A stretch of DNA of 35,251 bases. Source: Dysgonomonas sp. Marseille-P4677. GTDB lineage: Bacteria > Bacteroidota > Bacteroidia > Bacteroidales > Dysgonomonadaceae. Both the position numbers and the translations under genes were made by a program. The stretch is from the NCBI RefSeq assembly GCF_016652235.1, contig NZ_JAEPKU010000036.1:1-35251 (forward strand), read 5' to 3'. Shown one piece after another: positions 8,740-17,641 of the stretch. The stretch's first letter is position 1, and every line of letters starts with the position of its first letter. The notes below the pieces were generated by a model, which had not been told where the DNA came from, did not search any database, and saw only the letters and a list, made by a program, of their open reading frames with translations.

Positions 8740-9759
8740 ATGAAAGATCATACACAAAATAAACTCCTGTTATCTCTTTTGACAAAGTATATTAATAACC
8801 AATGTACCGAAGACGAATTAGTAATATTATTTAATTGGTTAAAGTCTTCAGAGAGCAGTTTGGAGTTTGATTTTGTTAGCCGGTCTTTATGGGAACAAAT
8901 AAATAAAAAAATGTCGTATCCGAATGAAGAATCTATAGATAGATTGAGTAAAGAGGTCGATGTTTTATTCGAGAAGCTGGAAGAAGAGAGAATTCAACCT
9001 GCTAAAAAGATAAAACCTCTGCGATGGAAATGGGTTTATAAAGTTGCTATAGTTGCATCTATCCTTTTTATGATAGGAGGAGGCTATTATTTATTTGATA
9101 AATCGGGGAAAAAACAAGTGCAATATAATGAAATAAATGCCGGACGAGGCGATATAAAGGAATATACATTAGCCGATGGAACGCGCATTACACTTAACTC
9201 GGAAAGTAAATTGTTGATTTCTACAGATTATAATAAGGAAAACAGAACTGTAGAAATAGATGGAGAATGTTTCTTCGAAGTTGCTAAAAATCCCGATAAA
9301 CCTTTTATTATTAAGAGTGGAAATGCTCAGATAAAAGTTTTAGGTACATCTTTTAATTTGAAAGCGTATAAAGAAGACAATCGTTTGGATGTAACGGTTT
9401 CTACAGGAAAAGTACAGGTTAATATGTTCGATTTCGATATGCAGTTGCGAGTCTTACCATCAGAACATTTGTCGATAGATAAAACTACAGGAGAGATGTC
9501 GAAATTATCTTTTAAAGAAAATCATTCAGTAGATTGGATTAAGGGTGAATTCTACTTCGAAAATGAGCCTATAACGGAGGTGATAAAAATGATTAACCGT
9601 AAATTTGATAAGAAGGTAATATTGAAATGTGAAAACTGTAAACATGTTATTTCAGGAAGTCTTGAAAGCAAAAGCTTAGAGGGAATAGTGGAATCGATAT
9701 GCTTTACTACAGGATTGAAGAGTAAAGAAGAAGGGAGGAATATAATCCTCTATAATTAA
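8740..9759 (+). CDS. FecR-family anti-sigma factor of the PUL
   Basis: A 339-residue anti-sigma factor. The cytoplasmic part (1-95) is longer than in the FecR at 3847 and contains the usual helical segment (LLTKYINNQCTEDELVILFN). The membrane helix is at about 98-119 (VYKVAIVASILFMIGGGYYL). The periplasmic FecR domain spans about 140-235 (YTLADGTRITLNSESKLLIS, EIDGECFFEVAKNPDKPFII, IKVLGTSFNLKAY). The DUF4974 tail spans 267-337 (GEFYFENEPITEVIKMINRK, then NIILYN). It should hold the divergently encoded sigma factor at the membrane until the STN domain of the adjacent SusC reports substrate, the route known for host-glycan PULs of Bacteroides. Confidence 0.94.
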   Translation: MKDHTQNKLLLSLLTKYINNQCTEDELVILFNWLKSSESSLEFDFVSRSLWEQINKKMSYPNEESIDRLSKEVDVLFEKLEEERIQPAKKIKPLRWKWVYKVAIVASILFMIGGGYYLFDKSGKKQVQYNEINAGRGDIKEYTLADGTRITLNSESKLLISTDYNKENRTVEIDGECFFEVAKNPDKPFIIKSGNAQIKVLGTSFNLKAYKEDNRLDVTVSTGKVQVNMFDFDMQLRVLPSEHLSIDKTTGEMSKLSFKENHSVDWIKGEFYFENEPITEVIKMINRKFDKKVILKCENCKHVISGSLESKSLEGIVESICFTTGLKSKEEGRNIILYN

Positions 9760-9796
9760 TAACCTTAAAAATTTAATGCCCATGAAATAGAAGCCG

Positions 9797-9920
9797 AAAA
9801 AGACAAAAGTGGTAGTGCACGCAAACACTACCACCGGAATTTCTGCTGAAAATACCTGAATGTATTGGACCACAGAAAGAGTATTCTCAGCCCGAGTTTT
9901 AATAAATAGTATTCATTAAA
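9797..9920 (-). ncRNA. Candidate cis-antisense sRNA upstream of susC (DonS-type)
   Basis: On the minus strand a perfect 9-bp hairpin (arms 9809-9817 and 9826-9834, loop CACGCAAA on the plus strand) is followed directly by TTTTGTCTTTTT, an intrinsic terminator pointing left. About 100 bases to the right, TACATTTG on the minus strand (9927-9934) matches the TAnnTTTG -7 box. Together they predict a transcript of about 115 bases from near 9920 to near 9800, complementary to the susC leader. In Bacteroides, antisense RNAs placed between the anti-sigma gene and susC are a known class that represses the PUL. Ends are predicted, not measured. The alternative is that the hairpin works only in the plus-strand leader, but on that strand no U-tract follows it. 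Confidence 0.5.
9809..9834 (-). terminator. Hairpin with minus-strand U-tract in the susC leader
   Basis: GTGGTAGTG and CACTACCAC form a perfect 9-bp stem with an 8-base loop. The U-rich tract (TTTTGTCTTTTT) is on the minus-strand side, 9797-9808. In the plus direction the stem is followed by CGGAATTTCT, so termination there is unlikely. Confidence 0.55.
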
Positions 9921-9926
9921 ACATTA

Positions 9927-9934
9927 CAAATGTA
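9927..9934 (-). promoter_or_regulatory. Minus-strand -7 box TACATTTG overlapping the susC start
   Basis: CAAATGTA on the plus strand reads TACATTTG on the minus strand, an exact -7 match. It overlaps the first base of the susC start codon and lies at the right distance to drive the antisense RNA that would end at the 9809-9834 hairpin. No obvious -33 TTG. Confidence 0.4.
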
Positions 9935-12900
9935 TGTATATTAATCTAATATTAAGAAAAATACTAATGCGAACTTTTTCTATTTTTTTATTGATCGCAT
10001 TAACTTCCCAGTTTATTTGTGCTGAAAATGTTTATGCGCAAAATTTGAAAGAATCCAATATTACTTATAAAGTAAAGGATGCGAATGTAAAGGAAGTATT
10101 TAATGAACTGAGTAAACTAACCGGGTTTCACTTTCTTTATGAGGAGTCAGTTGTAAAGAAGGTCAAACCATTAAGTCTAAACATCGAAAATGGTTCGATT
10201 GAGTATATTCTTACAGATATCACGCGACAAACCGATTTACAGTTTAAAAAAGTAGGAAACACCATTTCCGTAAACAGGAAACCGGTTGTTGCTACTACTA
10301 ATGCTATTCAAACAAAGGTAGTAACTGGTGTAGTTGTCGATAAAACGAATGTTCCTATTATTGGAGCTACTGTGCTCGAAAAAGGAACAACAAATGGTGT
10401 AACGACCGATGTTGATGGGAAATTTTCATTGACAGTTCAGGATAATGCCACTTTGAGAATATCTTATATAGGCTATACTTCCCAAGAAATAAAAATCACC
10501 AATCAGACGAATATCACTATCCGATTGGAAGAAGATTCAAAGCTTTTGGAAGAAGTAGTAGTTGTAGGATATGGAACACAAAAGAAAGTGAATCTGACAG
10601 GTGCTGTTTCGTCTATCGATTATTCAAAAGAATCGGCATCTCGTCCTTTGATCGATGCTGCTCAGGCCTTAGGAGGTTTAGTTCCCGGTTTGCAAGTTAT
10701 GCAAGGATCAGGTAATCCTTACGGAGAAAGTTTTTCTATGAACGTTCGTGGTATAGGAACTCTAAACAATTCAAATCCATTAATTCTGGTAGATGGGATG
10801 GAACAATCTATCAGTAATGTAAATCCAATTGATATAGAATCTATATCTGTTTTGAAGGATGCGGCCTCTTGTGCTATCTATGGTAATCGTGGAGCCAATG
10901 GTGTAATTTTGATTACGACAAAAGCTGGAGGAAAGAAGGACAAGGTAAGTATAGAAGTTTCTTCAAAATTATCTATCAATTCTCCAATGAGAGTCCCGGG
11001 TCTTGTAAACAACTACGCCGATTACATGGAATTGATAAATGAATCATATGAAAATTTGGGGCGTGCGGCCGCTTTTTCAGATGAAACTATCCAGTTGTGG
11101 CGTGAGAAGGCAAAAGATCCAAACGGCATCTCCGAGTCAGGATATCCCAACTATGTAGCTTACCCAAATACCGATTGGTATGATGCTATCTATGATAGCC
11201 AAATGATGCAGGAATATACAATACAGGTATCAGGATCGACTGAAAAATCAGGATATAATTTCTCTTTCGGCTATACTGATAATCCGGGTATATTGAAAGA
11301 TTCAGGATTCAAGCGCTTCTTCGTTCGGAGTAATGTTTATGCCGATATAGCGAAATGGTTACGGGTAGGCAGTCGTATATGGGGTTATAATACCGACAGA
11401 AGTCGTGTTTCTACAGGTTCTCTTACCAGTATCGATATGACAAAGGTTGTTCCTGGAACATATCCGTATTACGATGGTAAATATGGTGCACCCGAATCTA
11501 ACGAAGAAGATCCGCAATCACATAATCCTTTATGGGACATGAACCATGAACACGGAGATATGAAATATACTCAAATATTCACCAATTTCTATACTTCAGT
11601 AAAATTTCTGAAGCATCTTAGTTATGATTTTGGTTTTTGGTACAAACATTACATTTACGATGGGAAATATGCAGCCAATGCCTTCCCTAAGTGGAGTTTC
11701 AGCCTGAATGAAATTACGGCAAATGCCATAGATTTAAAAACAGCAACAACCGGGCAAACCTATAACAGGGAAAATTATTGGAAATTCAATCATATCTTAA
11801 ATTACAATCAGAGCTTTGGAAAACATGATGTTACAGCATTATTAGGGTTTGAGCAAGAACGTTTCTGGAGTCGCACATCAAACGTAACATTACAAGGTTT
11901 GATAGACCCTTATATCGATGACATTGATGTAGGAACAGAATACAAATCTTCTTACGGAAATAACAGTGAGAATAAAGCTCGTTCTTGGTTTGGTAGAGCT
12001 ACTTATGCCTATGCCGGACGTTATTTGTTTGAAGTAGATATGCGTGGTGACGGCTCGTCAAAATTTGCTCCTGGCAATCGTTGGGGATATTTCCCTGCAG
12101 CATCAGTCGGCTGGAGAATATCTGAAGAATCGTTCATGGACGGTACAAAAGATTGGCTTTACAACTTCAAATTACGCGGATCTTGGGGGAAACTAGGTAA
12201 TAATAGCATTGGCAATTATGAATGGCAGCAAACGTACGGATTGGTAAACTATCCATTTAATAGTAATACCAATCTCGGCCTTGCACCTACAGAACAAGCC
12301 AATGTTAACCTGCAATGGGAAAAATCTACAACTACAAATTTCGGATTAGATTTTGGTATCCTTAAGAATCGGTTATCAGGTACTATCGACTATTACAATA
12401 GAGAGACATCAGGAATCCTTTATCGTCCGTCTATCATGATGATATATGGTAATGTAACGGCTGCACGTCAGAATATAGCAGAAGTTACAAATAAAGGACT
12501 TGAAGTACAATTGACATGGAGCGACCGTATCAAAGACTTCAATTATAGTGTAAGCGGTAATTTCTCTTATAATAAAAATGAGGTTAGTAAATATAAAGGA
12601 GAACTCAATCGTGGTTGGGTCACCGATGAAAATGGTAATAGGACATATGTGACCAATCTCGGGGATGTATCGACAGGAGGTACAGAACGCGTATTAGAAG
12701 GCCATATGATTAATGAATATTATATGTTGCAACCTTATAGCGGGGATCAGAATTATTTCAATCAAGATGGTTCTGTAAATCCAAACGGAGGTCCTAGGTC
12801 AGGTATGATCCGTACCGAAGATGATATGAAATGGCTGAATGCGATGGTTGATGCCGGATACAAATTCTATCCAAATCAGAAAGTAGATCAGGCTGGTATC

Positions 12901-13494
12901 TGGTACGGTGATTACATATACGCCGATACAAATGGCGACGGTATCTATGGTAATACCTACGACAATGACTTCACTGGTTCTTCATCTATGCCAAAATGGA
13001 ACTTTGGTATACAATTTACAGCTAGTTGGAAGGGTTTTGATATGTCTATGAATTGGTATGGTGTTGCAGGCAATAAACTATATTTCTATCGCAATGGTCA
13101 CAATGCCAGTACTACCATTAAAGGGTATGCTATAGGTAAAGATGTGGCTGATGATCACTATTTCTATGATCCGGCCAATCCATCCGATCCGCGTACTAAT
13201 TTGACTTCGGCTAATCCTCGCTTAAGCAACAATTCTGGTAGTAGTCAGAGTGAGTCAACCAATACCAAGTGGTTATATGACGGCAGTTTCTTGAAACTGA
13301 AAAATTTAACGTTCGGATATACTATACCAAAGATTCTTGTACGTAAAGTTTATGCCGACAATATCCGCTTTTTCTTCTCGGGAGAAAATTTGCTAACAAT
13401 TACAGGCTATCCAGGCATTGACCCTGAAATGCGTGCTTCGATTGGTTATTTGACCTATCGTCAGTTTGCGTTCGGTGTAAATGTTACATTTTAA
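9934..13494 (+). CDS. susC-like: SusC/RagA TonB-dependent outer-membrane glycan transporter with STN domain
   Basis: A 1186-residue outer-membrane transporter importing oligosaccharides with its SusD lid, powered by TonB. A signal peptide ends near residue 36 (VYAQN). STN domain at 50-115 (VKEVFNELSKLTGFHFLYEE), CarboxypepD_reg-like domain at 129-200 (TDVDGKFSLTVQ, ISYIGYTSQEI), then the SusC signature EEVVVVGYGTQKK at 206-218, the plug (VNVRGIGTLNNSNPLILVDG-like block with SVLKDAASCAIYG), and a long barrel ending FAFGVNVTF. The STN domain marks it as a signalling transducer that can act on the FecR upstream. The start at 9934 is uncertain: the ATG at 9967 (MRTFSIFLLIALTSQF) would give a more ordinary signal peptide. 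SusD begins within 20 bases of its stop, so the two are co-translated. Confidence 0.97.
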   Translation: MYINLILRKILMRTFSIFLLIALTSQFICAENVYAQNLKESNITYKVKDANVKEVFNELSKLTGFHFLYEESVVKKVKPLSLNIENGSIEYILTDITRQTDLQFKKVGNTISVNRKPVVATTNAIQTKVVTGVVVDKTNVPIIGATVLEKGTTNGVTTDVDGKFSLTVQDNATLRISYIGYTSQEIKITNQTNITIRLEEDSKLLEEVVVVGYGTQKKVNLTGAVSSIDYSKESASRPLIDAAQALGGLVPGLQVMQGSGNPYGESFSMNVRGIGTLNNSNPLILVDGMEQSISNVNPIDIESISVLKDAASCAIYGNRGANGVILITTKAGGKKDKVSIEVSSKLSINSPMRVPGLVNNYADYMELINESYENLGRAAAFSDETIQLWREKAKDPNGISESGYPNYVAYPNTDWYDAIYDSQMMQEYTIQVSGSTEKSGYNFSFGYTDNPGILKDSGFKRFFVRSNVYADIAKWLRVGSRIWGYNTDRSRVSTGSLTSIDMTKVVPGTYPYYDGKYGAPESNEEDPQSHNPLWDMNHEHGDMKYTQIFTNFYTSVKFLKHLSYDFGFWYKHYIYDGKYAANAFPKWSFSLNEITANAIDLKTATTGQTYNRENYWKFNHILNYNQSFGKHDVTALLGFEQERFWSRTSNVTLQGLIDPYIDDIDVGTEYKSSYGNNSENKARSWFGRATYAYAGRYLFEVDMRGDGSSKFAPGNRWGYFPAASVGWRISEESFMDGTKDWLYNFKLRGSWGKLGNNSIGNYEWQQTYGLVNYPFNSNTNLGLAPTEQANVNLQWEKSTTTNFGLDFGILKNRLSGTIDYYNRETSGILYRPSIMMIYGNVTAARQNIAEVTNKGLEVQLTWSDRIKDFNYSVSGNFSYNKNEVSKYKGELNRGWVTDENGNRTYVTNLGDVSTGGTERVLEGHMINEYYMLQPYSGDQNYFNQDGSVNPNGGPRSGMIRTEDDMKWLNAMVDAGYKFYPNQKVDQAGIWYGDYIYADTNGDGIYGNTYDNDFTGSSSMPKWNFGIQFTASWKGFDMSMNWYGVAGNKLYFYRNGHNASTTIKGYAIGKDVADDHYFYDPANPSDPRTNLTSANPRLSNNSGSSQSESTNTKWLYDGSFLKLKNLTFGYTIPKILVRKVYADNIRFFFSGENLLTITGYPGIDPEMRASIGYLTYRQFAFGVNVTF

Positions 13495-13511
13495 TTAAAG
13501 TGAAAAGAATT

Positions 13512-15302
13512 ATGAAAAAGATAAATCAATATTTGTTATCGGGATTAATCTCTGCATTTACGTTAATGGGCTGTAGCGCTGATTTTTTAGATACAGCTCC
13601 CCGTAATACTGTCAGTAGTGAGAATATATGGACGAGCGCAGCCTTAGCCGAAAAAGCAGTCGGTGGTGTTTATAACACCTTTGTCGGTTGGTATTGTGCC
13701 GGTTATAGCAATAATGGCAATCGTGTATGGGATTCCTATTCTTCGGTTATGGATATCGACCTGAACTGGATATCGCAGAATGCTCTTGTCAGAGGTACTG
13801 CCACACCATCCAATGGACAGTTTAGCAGTGCCTATACACGTGGCTATACGATGATTAACCGTGCTAATGATGTTATAGCCAATATCAATAGTGTGCCCAA
13901 TATGAAAGATTCGGATAAAGCACGTTATATGGCAGAGTGTAAATTTCTGAGAGCTTGGGCTTATAATAGGCTGAACATCCTCTTTAAAGGAGTTCCTCTT
14001 ATTACCGAGCCTATTACTAATGAAGATCAAGCAAAAGCTCCTCGTGCAAGTGAAGCCGAAATATGGAACCAGGTTCTGAAGGATTTGACAGATGCAATTA
14101 ATGAGCCTAATTTGCCCAATAAATATAAAGCAAATGATGCAAATTATGGACATGTTACTAAAGGGGCGGCTTATGCCTTTCGTGGGCAAGTTTACCTTTG
14201 GCTAAAAAAATGGCAAGATGCAGCAAACGACTTCAAAGCTGTTGGCGATTCAGGTTATTCACTCTTTACTTCAGGTGGATCAATAGCCTTTAAGAATCTG
14301 CTAAAAACAGCAAATGAACAATGCGATGAAATGATATTTTCTGTTCAATGCGAACAATATTCGGTAGCTAACCCATTGAATGTAAATTATGGTAATCGTT
14401 GTACAGGAGGTTCGATGTGGAATAATTATTTGCCAAATCCTCATTTTATAGAATCTTTCGAAGCAAAAGATGGAAGTAAATTTAACTGGGAAGATTATTG
14501 TCCTGGCTACAATTCGATGACTTCCGCACAACGTTCTGTGTTTTTCCTTCGAGATGGTATGACCGATGCTGAAATAACTAAAATGGCTACTTATGGTGCT
14601 GATATGAGCAAATATTTACCGGATGGGAATGAAGCCCGTATTCGTAAAGCTTATGAAAACCGCGACCCACGGCTAATGATGTCTGTGATTACACCATATT
14701 CTACTTATTTCGGATCATCGGGAGGAAAAGAGTATACTTATACTTTGCGTTGGCCTTATCGTGGATTTGACGGACGTGAACCTTTCGATATCCGTACCGA
14801 TACCAACAATTATTTCTATTACCTATGGCGCAAATTCGTTCCCGAAGGAAACGAGTGGCCATATCGTGACACATACGACTTAGATGTTAATTTAATTCGT
14901 TATGGACAAGTATTACTAGGATATGCTGAGGCTTTAAACGAATTGGGTAATACTGATCAGGCGATAGAACAGATAAATAAGCTTCGTTCACGTTGCGGTG
15001 CGCAATTGTTGAATAGTAATGACCCAACAACTGTGAAAGGTCAGGATGACATGCGTGAACGTATTCGCAACGAATATTACTGGGAGCTTGGTGGTGAAAA
15101 CGTGATGTATTGGAATGAGCTTCGTTGGAGAACATGGAAAGAGAAGAAGTTCCGCGACAATAAGAATGGATTGATGCAGATGTGGGGTACAACTACTTAT
15201 ACATGGTCTTGGTTGGGAGAGCAATGTTGGACATGGCCTATTCCGACTTCGGAACGTGAGAAAAACCCAAGTCTGACACAAAACGAGGGCTGGAACGATT
15301 AA
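13512..15302 (+). CDS. susD-like: SusD/RagB surface glycan-binding lipoprotein
   Basis: SusD-family partner of the SusC just upstream, binding oligosaccharides at the cell surface and closing over the transporter. The signal peptide ends in a lipobox (TLMGC), followed by the typical ADFLDTAPRNTVS and a SusD start pattern (WTSAALAEKAVGGVYNTFVG). The middle carries the TPR-like helical scaffold (AECKFLRAWAYNRLNILFKG, PRASEAEIWNQVLKDLTDAI, GAAYAFRGQVYLWLKKWQDA). The end has the expected YGQVLLGYAEALNELGN, RIRNEYYWELGGENVMYWNE and the final LTQNEGW. I prefer the ATG at 13512 (MKKINQYLLSG) over the in-frame GTG at 13500; either leaves the gene closely spaced behind susC. Aromatic residues are frequent, as in glycan-binding SusDs, but the substrate cannot be told. 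Confidence 0.96.
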   Translation: MKKINQYLLSGLISAFTLMGCSADFLDTAPRNTVSSENIWTSAALAEKAVGGVYNTFVGWYCAGYSNNGNRVWDSYSSVMDIDLNWISQNALVRGTATPSNGQFSSAYTRGYTMINRANDVIANINSVPNMKDSDKARYMAECKFLRAWAYNRLNILFKGVPLITEPITNEDQAKAPRASEAEIWNQVLKDLTDAINEPNLPNKYKANDANYGHVTKGAAYAFRGQVYLWLKKWQDAANDFKAVGDSGYSLFTSGGSIAFKNLLKTANEQCDEMIFSVQCEQYSVANPLNVNYGNRCTGGSMWNNYLPNPHFIESFEAKDGSKFNWEDYCPGYNSMTSAQRSVFFLRDGMTDAEITKMATYGADMSKYLPDGNEARIRKAYENRDPRLMMSVITPYSTYFGSSGGKEYTYTLRWPYRGFDGREPFDIRTDTNNYFYYLWRKFVPEGNEWPYRDTYDLDVNLIRYGQVLLGYAEALNELGNTDQAIEQINKLRSRCGAQLLNSNDPTTVKGQDDMRERIRNEYYWELGGENVMYWNELRWRTWKEKKFRDNKNGLMQMWGTTTYTWSWLGEQCWTWPIPTSEREKNPSLTQNEGWND

Positions 15303-15324
15303 TCGCCTGAAGAATTATTATTGC

Positions 15325-15372
15325 ATAAGGAGAAATATTAGAGACCTATTTTTCTTTCATATTTCTCCTTAT
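15325..15372 (+). repeat. Perfect 14-bp inverted repeat between susD and the GH43 gene
   Basis: ATAAGGAGAAATAT (15325-15338) pairs without mismatch with ATATTTCTCCTTAT (15359-15372) around a 20-base loop. No U-tract follows the right arm, so it is not a standard terminator. It could be a processing or stabilising element that sets different mRNA levels for susCD and the enzyme genes. The left arm holds AAGGAG, which the hairpin would hide; the GH43 start is 17 bases past the right arm. Confidence 0.6.
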
Positions 15373-15388
15373 ATAAATATTACTTAAG

Positions 15389-16438
15389 ATGAAAGAAAAA
15401 ATTTTATGTTTAAGTGTTATTCTTTTGCTGTTACTCTCTTGCGGAGAAAAAAATGATGGCAATGGAAACAACGGTAATGGAGGTGATGGGCCTGATCCGC
15501 CAACCTCTGTCAGATATGAGAATCCCATTATCAATGAAAATTGTCCCGATCCGTCGGTTATCAAAGCATCAGATGGTTACTTTTATGTATATAGTACGCA
15601 AAATAATTTACCTAATAATTACCTTTATCTACCTATCCATAAATCGAAAGATTTGGTTCATTGGGATTATATAGGAACCGTTTTTAATGAAAGTAATCGC
15701 CCAAAATGGATTCCCAATTCTAAATTGTGGGCTCCGGATATAAATTATTTTAATGGAAAATATGTTATCTACTATTCTATGGGCGTTTGGGGTGGAACTT
15801 ATGATTCTGCTATTGGAGTTGCTACAGCCGATAAACCTGAAGGACCTTTTACCGATCATGGAATAGTATTGGATTACACATCCCAAGGAGTAAATAATTC
15901 TATCGATCAATTTTTTATAGAGGACAATGGTCATAAATATTTAGTATGGGGTAGTTTTTATGGTATTTATGCCGTAGAATTGACCGACGACGGATTGGCT
16001 GTAAAGGAGGGAACTGTAAAGGTTCAACTTGCCGCTAATCAGATAGAGGGTTCTTACATTGTGGAACATGGTGGCTATTTTTATCTAATCGGCTCTGCCG
16101 GAAGTTGTTGTGAAGGTAAAAATAGTACTTATCATCTGATTTTCGGACGATCTAAGAACGTCCTTGGCCCTTATGTAACCAAAGACGGTAAACGTATGCT
16201 CGATGGCGCAGGAGATATATTATTACAGGGTAATAATATTTGGGCAGGAACAGGGCATAATGCCGAGTTTGTAAAAGACGATGAAGGCTCCGATTGGATT
16301 ATTTACCATGCATATCGCAAGTCGGATGACTCTGTAGGTCGCTTGTTAATGCTCGATAGAATCTATTGGGATGAATGGGGGCCATATGTCAAAGGTAATA
16401 CAGCTTCTATATCTGCGGAAGCTCCAATATTCAAGTGA
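15389..16438 (+). CDS. GH43 glycosidase lipoprotein (arabinanase/arabinofuranosidase-like)
   Basis: A 349-residue five-bladed beta-propeller glycosidase with a lipoprotein signal (LLLLSC, Cys18) and a Gly/Asn/Asp-rich linker (20-38) that holds the domain off the membrane. The GH43 inverting triad can be placed: Asp54 in NCPDPSV (general base), Asp173 in NSIDQFFIED (pKa modulator) and Glu220 in IEGSYIVEHGG (general acid). WAPDI (Asp117) and TGHNAEF, whose His is near the central metal in endo-arabinanases, are also present. The single-domain length and the GHN motif resemble arabinan endo-1,5-alpha-L-arabinosidases; exo-arabinofuranosidase, xylosidase or galactan activity in this broad family cannot be excluded. 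It is third in the susCD transcript and probably cuts polymer at the surface before import. Confidence 0.92.
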   Translation: MKEKILCLSVILLLLLSCGEKNDGNGNNGNGGDGPDPPTSVRYENPIINENCPDPSVIKASDGYFYVYSTQNNLPNNYLYLPIHKSKDLVHWDYIGTVFNESNRPKWIPNSKLWAPDINYFNGKYVIYYSMGVWGGTYDSAIGVATADKPEGPFTDHGIVLDYTSQGVNNSIDQFFIEDNGHKYLVWGSFYGIYAVELTDDGLAVKEGTVKVQLAANQIEGSYIVEHGGYFYLIGSAGSCCEGKNSTYHLIFGRSKNVLGPYVTKDGKRMLDGAGDILLQGNNIWAGTGHNAEFVKDDEGSDWIIYHAYRKSDDSVGRLLMLDRIYWDEWGPYVKGNTASISAEAPIFK

Positions 16439-16543
16439 AGAAATATATAAATACGGATTATCGTAATTTTATACTTACCATATATTAAAAAACAAATAAA
16501 GATACTTAACTTATATAGCCATTAAAAACTGTAATAATAATAT

Positions 16544-17626
16544 ATGAAAACTAAACTTATACTTTTAATAATATTCGTCATCGGAGGAATATTTTCGGCT
16601 AATGCTCAGCATCGTGCAGACCAACAAAAGTTGACCGATCCCGGATCTTTTTCCATGATATTGATGGGGGATCCGCAGGGGTATGTAAAATATGATATCA
16701 ATCAGCCTCTTTTAGAGCTTTGCACAGCTTGGATAGCTGATAATATAGACAATTTGAATATAAAAGCTACATTGTGTACAGGCGATTTGGTTGAACAAAA
16801 CGAAAATATTGTGCTTAACAGGGCAATGTTGAATCAGACGAGTAAAGAAATGTGGGAGGCAAGCTCAAGAGCTTTTGAACGTTTAGATAATAAAGTTCCT
16901 TACATCGTATCATGTGGAAATCATGATTATGGCTTTAAGCATGCGGAGAATGGTATTACCAATTTTCCGGACTATTTCCCATTCGAACGTAATTCTACAT
17001 GGCGGAATATTTGTATTTCTGCTTATCCGAATAGGAATAATAGGGCTTCTATCGAAAACGCCGCTTTTGAGTTTAAAGATCCAAACTGGGGTGATATTTT
17101 AGTTATTACTTCCGAGTTTCATCCTCGCGATGAGGTCTTAACCTGGGCCTTAGAGTTAATTTCGAAAGAAAAATATATCAATCATAAGGTTATTTTTATG
17201 ACTCATGGATATTTGACTAATGGCCCGAAAGCCAAGCTTATAGAGAAGGATAACTATAGCATAACTCCGGGTAATGCAGGAAAAGATATATGGGATAAGC
17301 TGATATATCCTTCTTCCAATATCAAATTAGTGATTTGCGGGCATACAGGAAATGGAAATCAAAAATTTGAAGACAATGTTTCGTATATAACAGCTAAAAA
17401 TGCAAATGGAAAGGTTGTATCCCAAATGATGTTTAATGTTCAGACCCTCGGTGGAGGTTGGGAAGGTAATGGCGGTGATGGTTGGTTGAGAATACTTGAA
17501 TTCTTGCCTGATGGTAAAACTATTAAAATTCGGACTTACTCTCCTTTATTCGGAATTTCACCTTCAACTAAACATTTAGCTAATCGCACAGAGGCGTTCG
17601 ATCAGTTTGATATTGTATTGGAATAA
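16544..17626 (+). CDS. Secreted calcineurin-like metallophosphoesterase in the PUL
   Basis: A 360-residue exported metallophosphoesterase with a signal peptide (1-21, ending ANAQ). Metal-site motifs appear in order: MGDPQ (Asp43, Gln45), CTGDLV (Asp81), CGNHD (Asn126, His127), FMTHG (His221) and ICGHTGNGN (His267). In most family members the first motif is DxH; here the His is Gln45, as in a subset of exported phosphoesterases. The protein would hydrolyse a phosphate ester in the periplasm or outside. It sits between the GH43 and GH2 genes, 15 bases before the latter, so it belongs to the PUL transcript. This hints at a phosphate-decorated glycan or a phosphorylated product as substrate; that is inference from position. 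Confidence 0.85.
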   Translation: MKTKLILLIIFVIGGIFSANAQHRADQQKLTDPGSFSMILMGDPQGYVKYDINQPLLELCTAWIADNIDNLNIKATLCTGDLVEQNENIVLNRAMLNQTSKEMWEASSRAFERLDNKVPYIVSCGNHDYGFKHAENGITNFPDYFPFERNSTWRNICISAYPNRNNRASIENAAFEFKDPNWGDILVITSEFHPRDEVLTWALELISKEKYINHKVIFMTHGYLTNGPKAKLIEKDNYSITPGNAGKDIWDKLIYPSSNIKLVICGHTGNGNQKFEDNVSYITAKNANGKVVSQMMFNVQTLGGGWEGNGGDGWLRILEFLPDGKTIKIRTYSPLFGISPSTKHLANRTEAFDQFDIVLE

Positions 17627-17641
17627 CTAATAATAAGAACT

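Noticed and set aside
13644-14189. Minus-strand open frame (181 codons) opposite susD
   Set aside because: Antisense shadow of a strongly supported SusD gene; composition is atypical and no motif is visible.
15414-15674. Plus-strand open frame of 86 codons inside the GH43 gene
   Set aside because: A different frame of a gene whose catalytic triad is fully accounted for.
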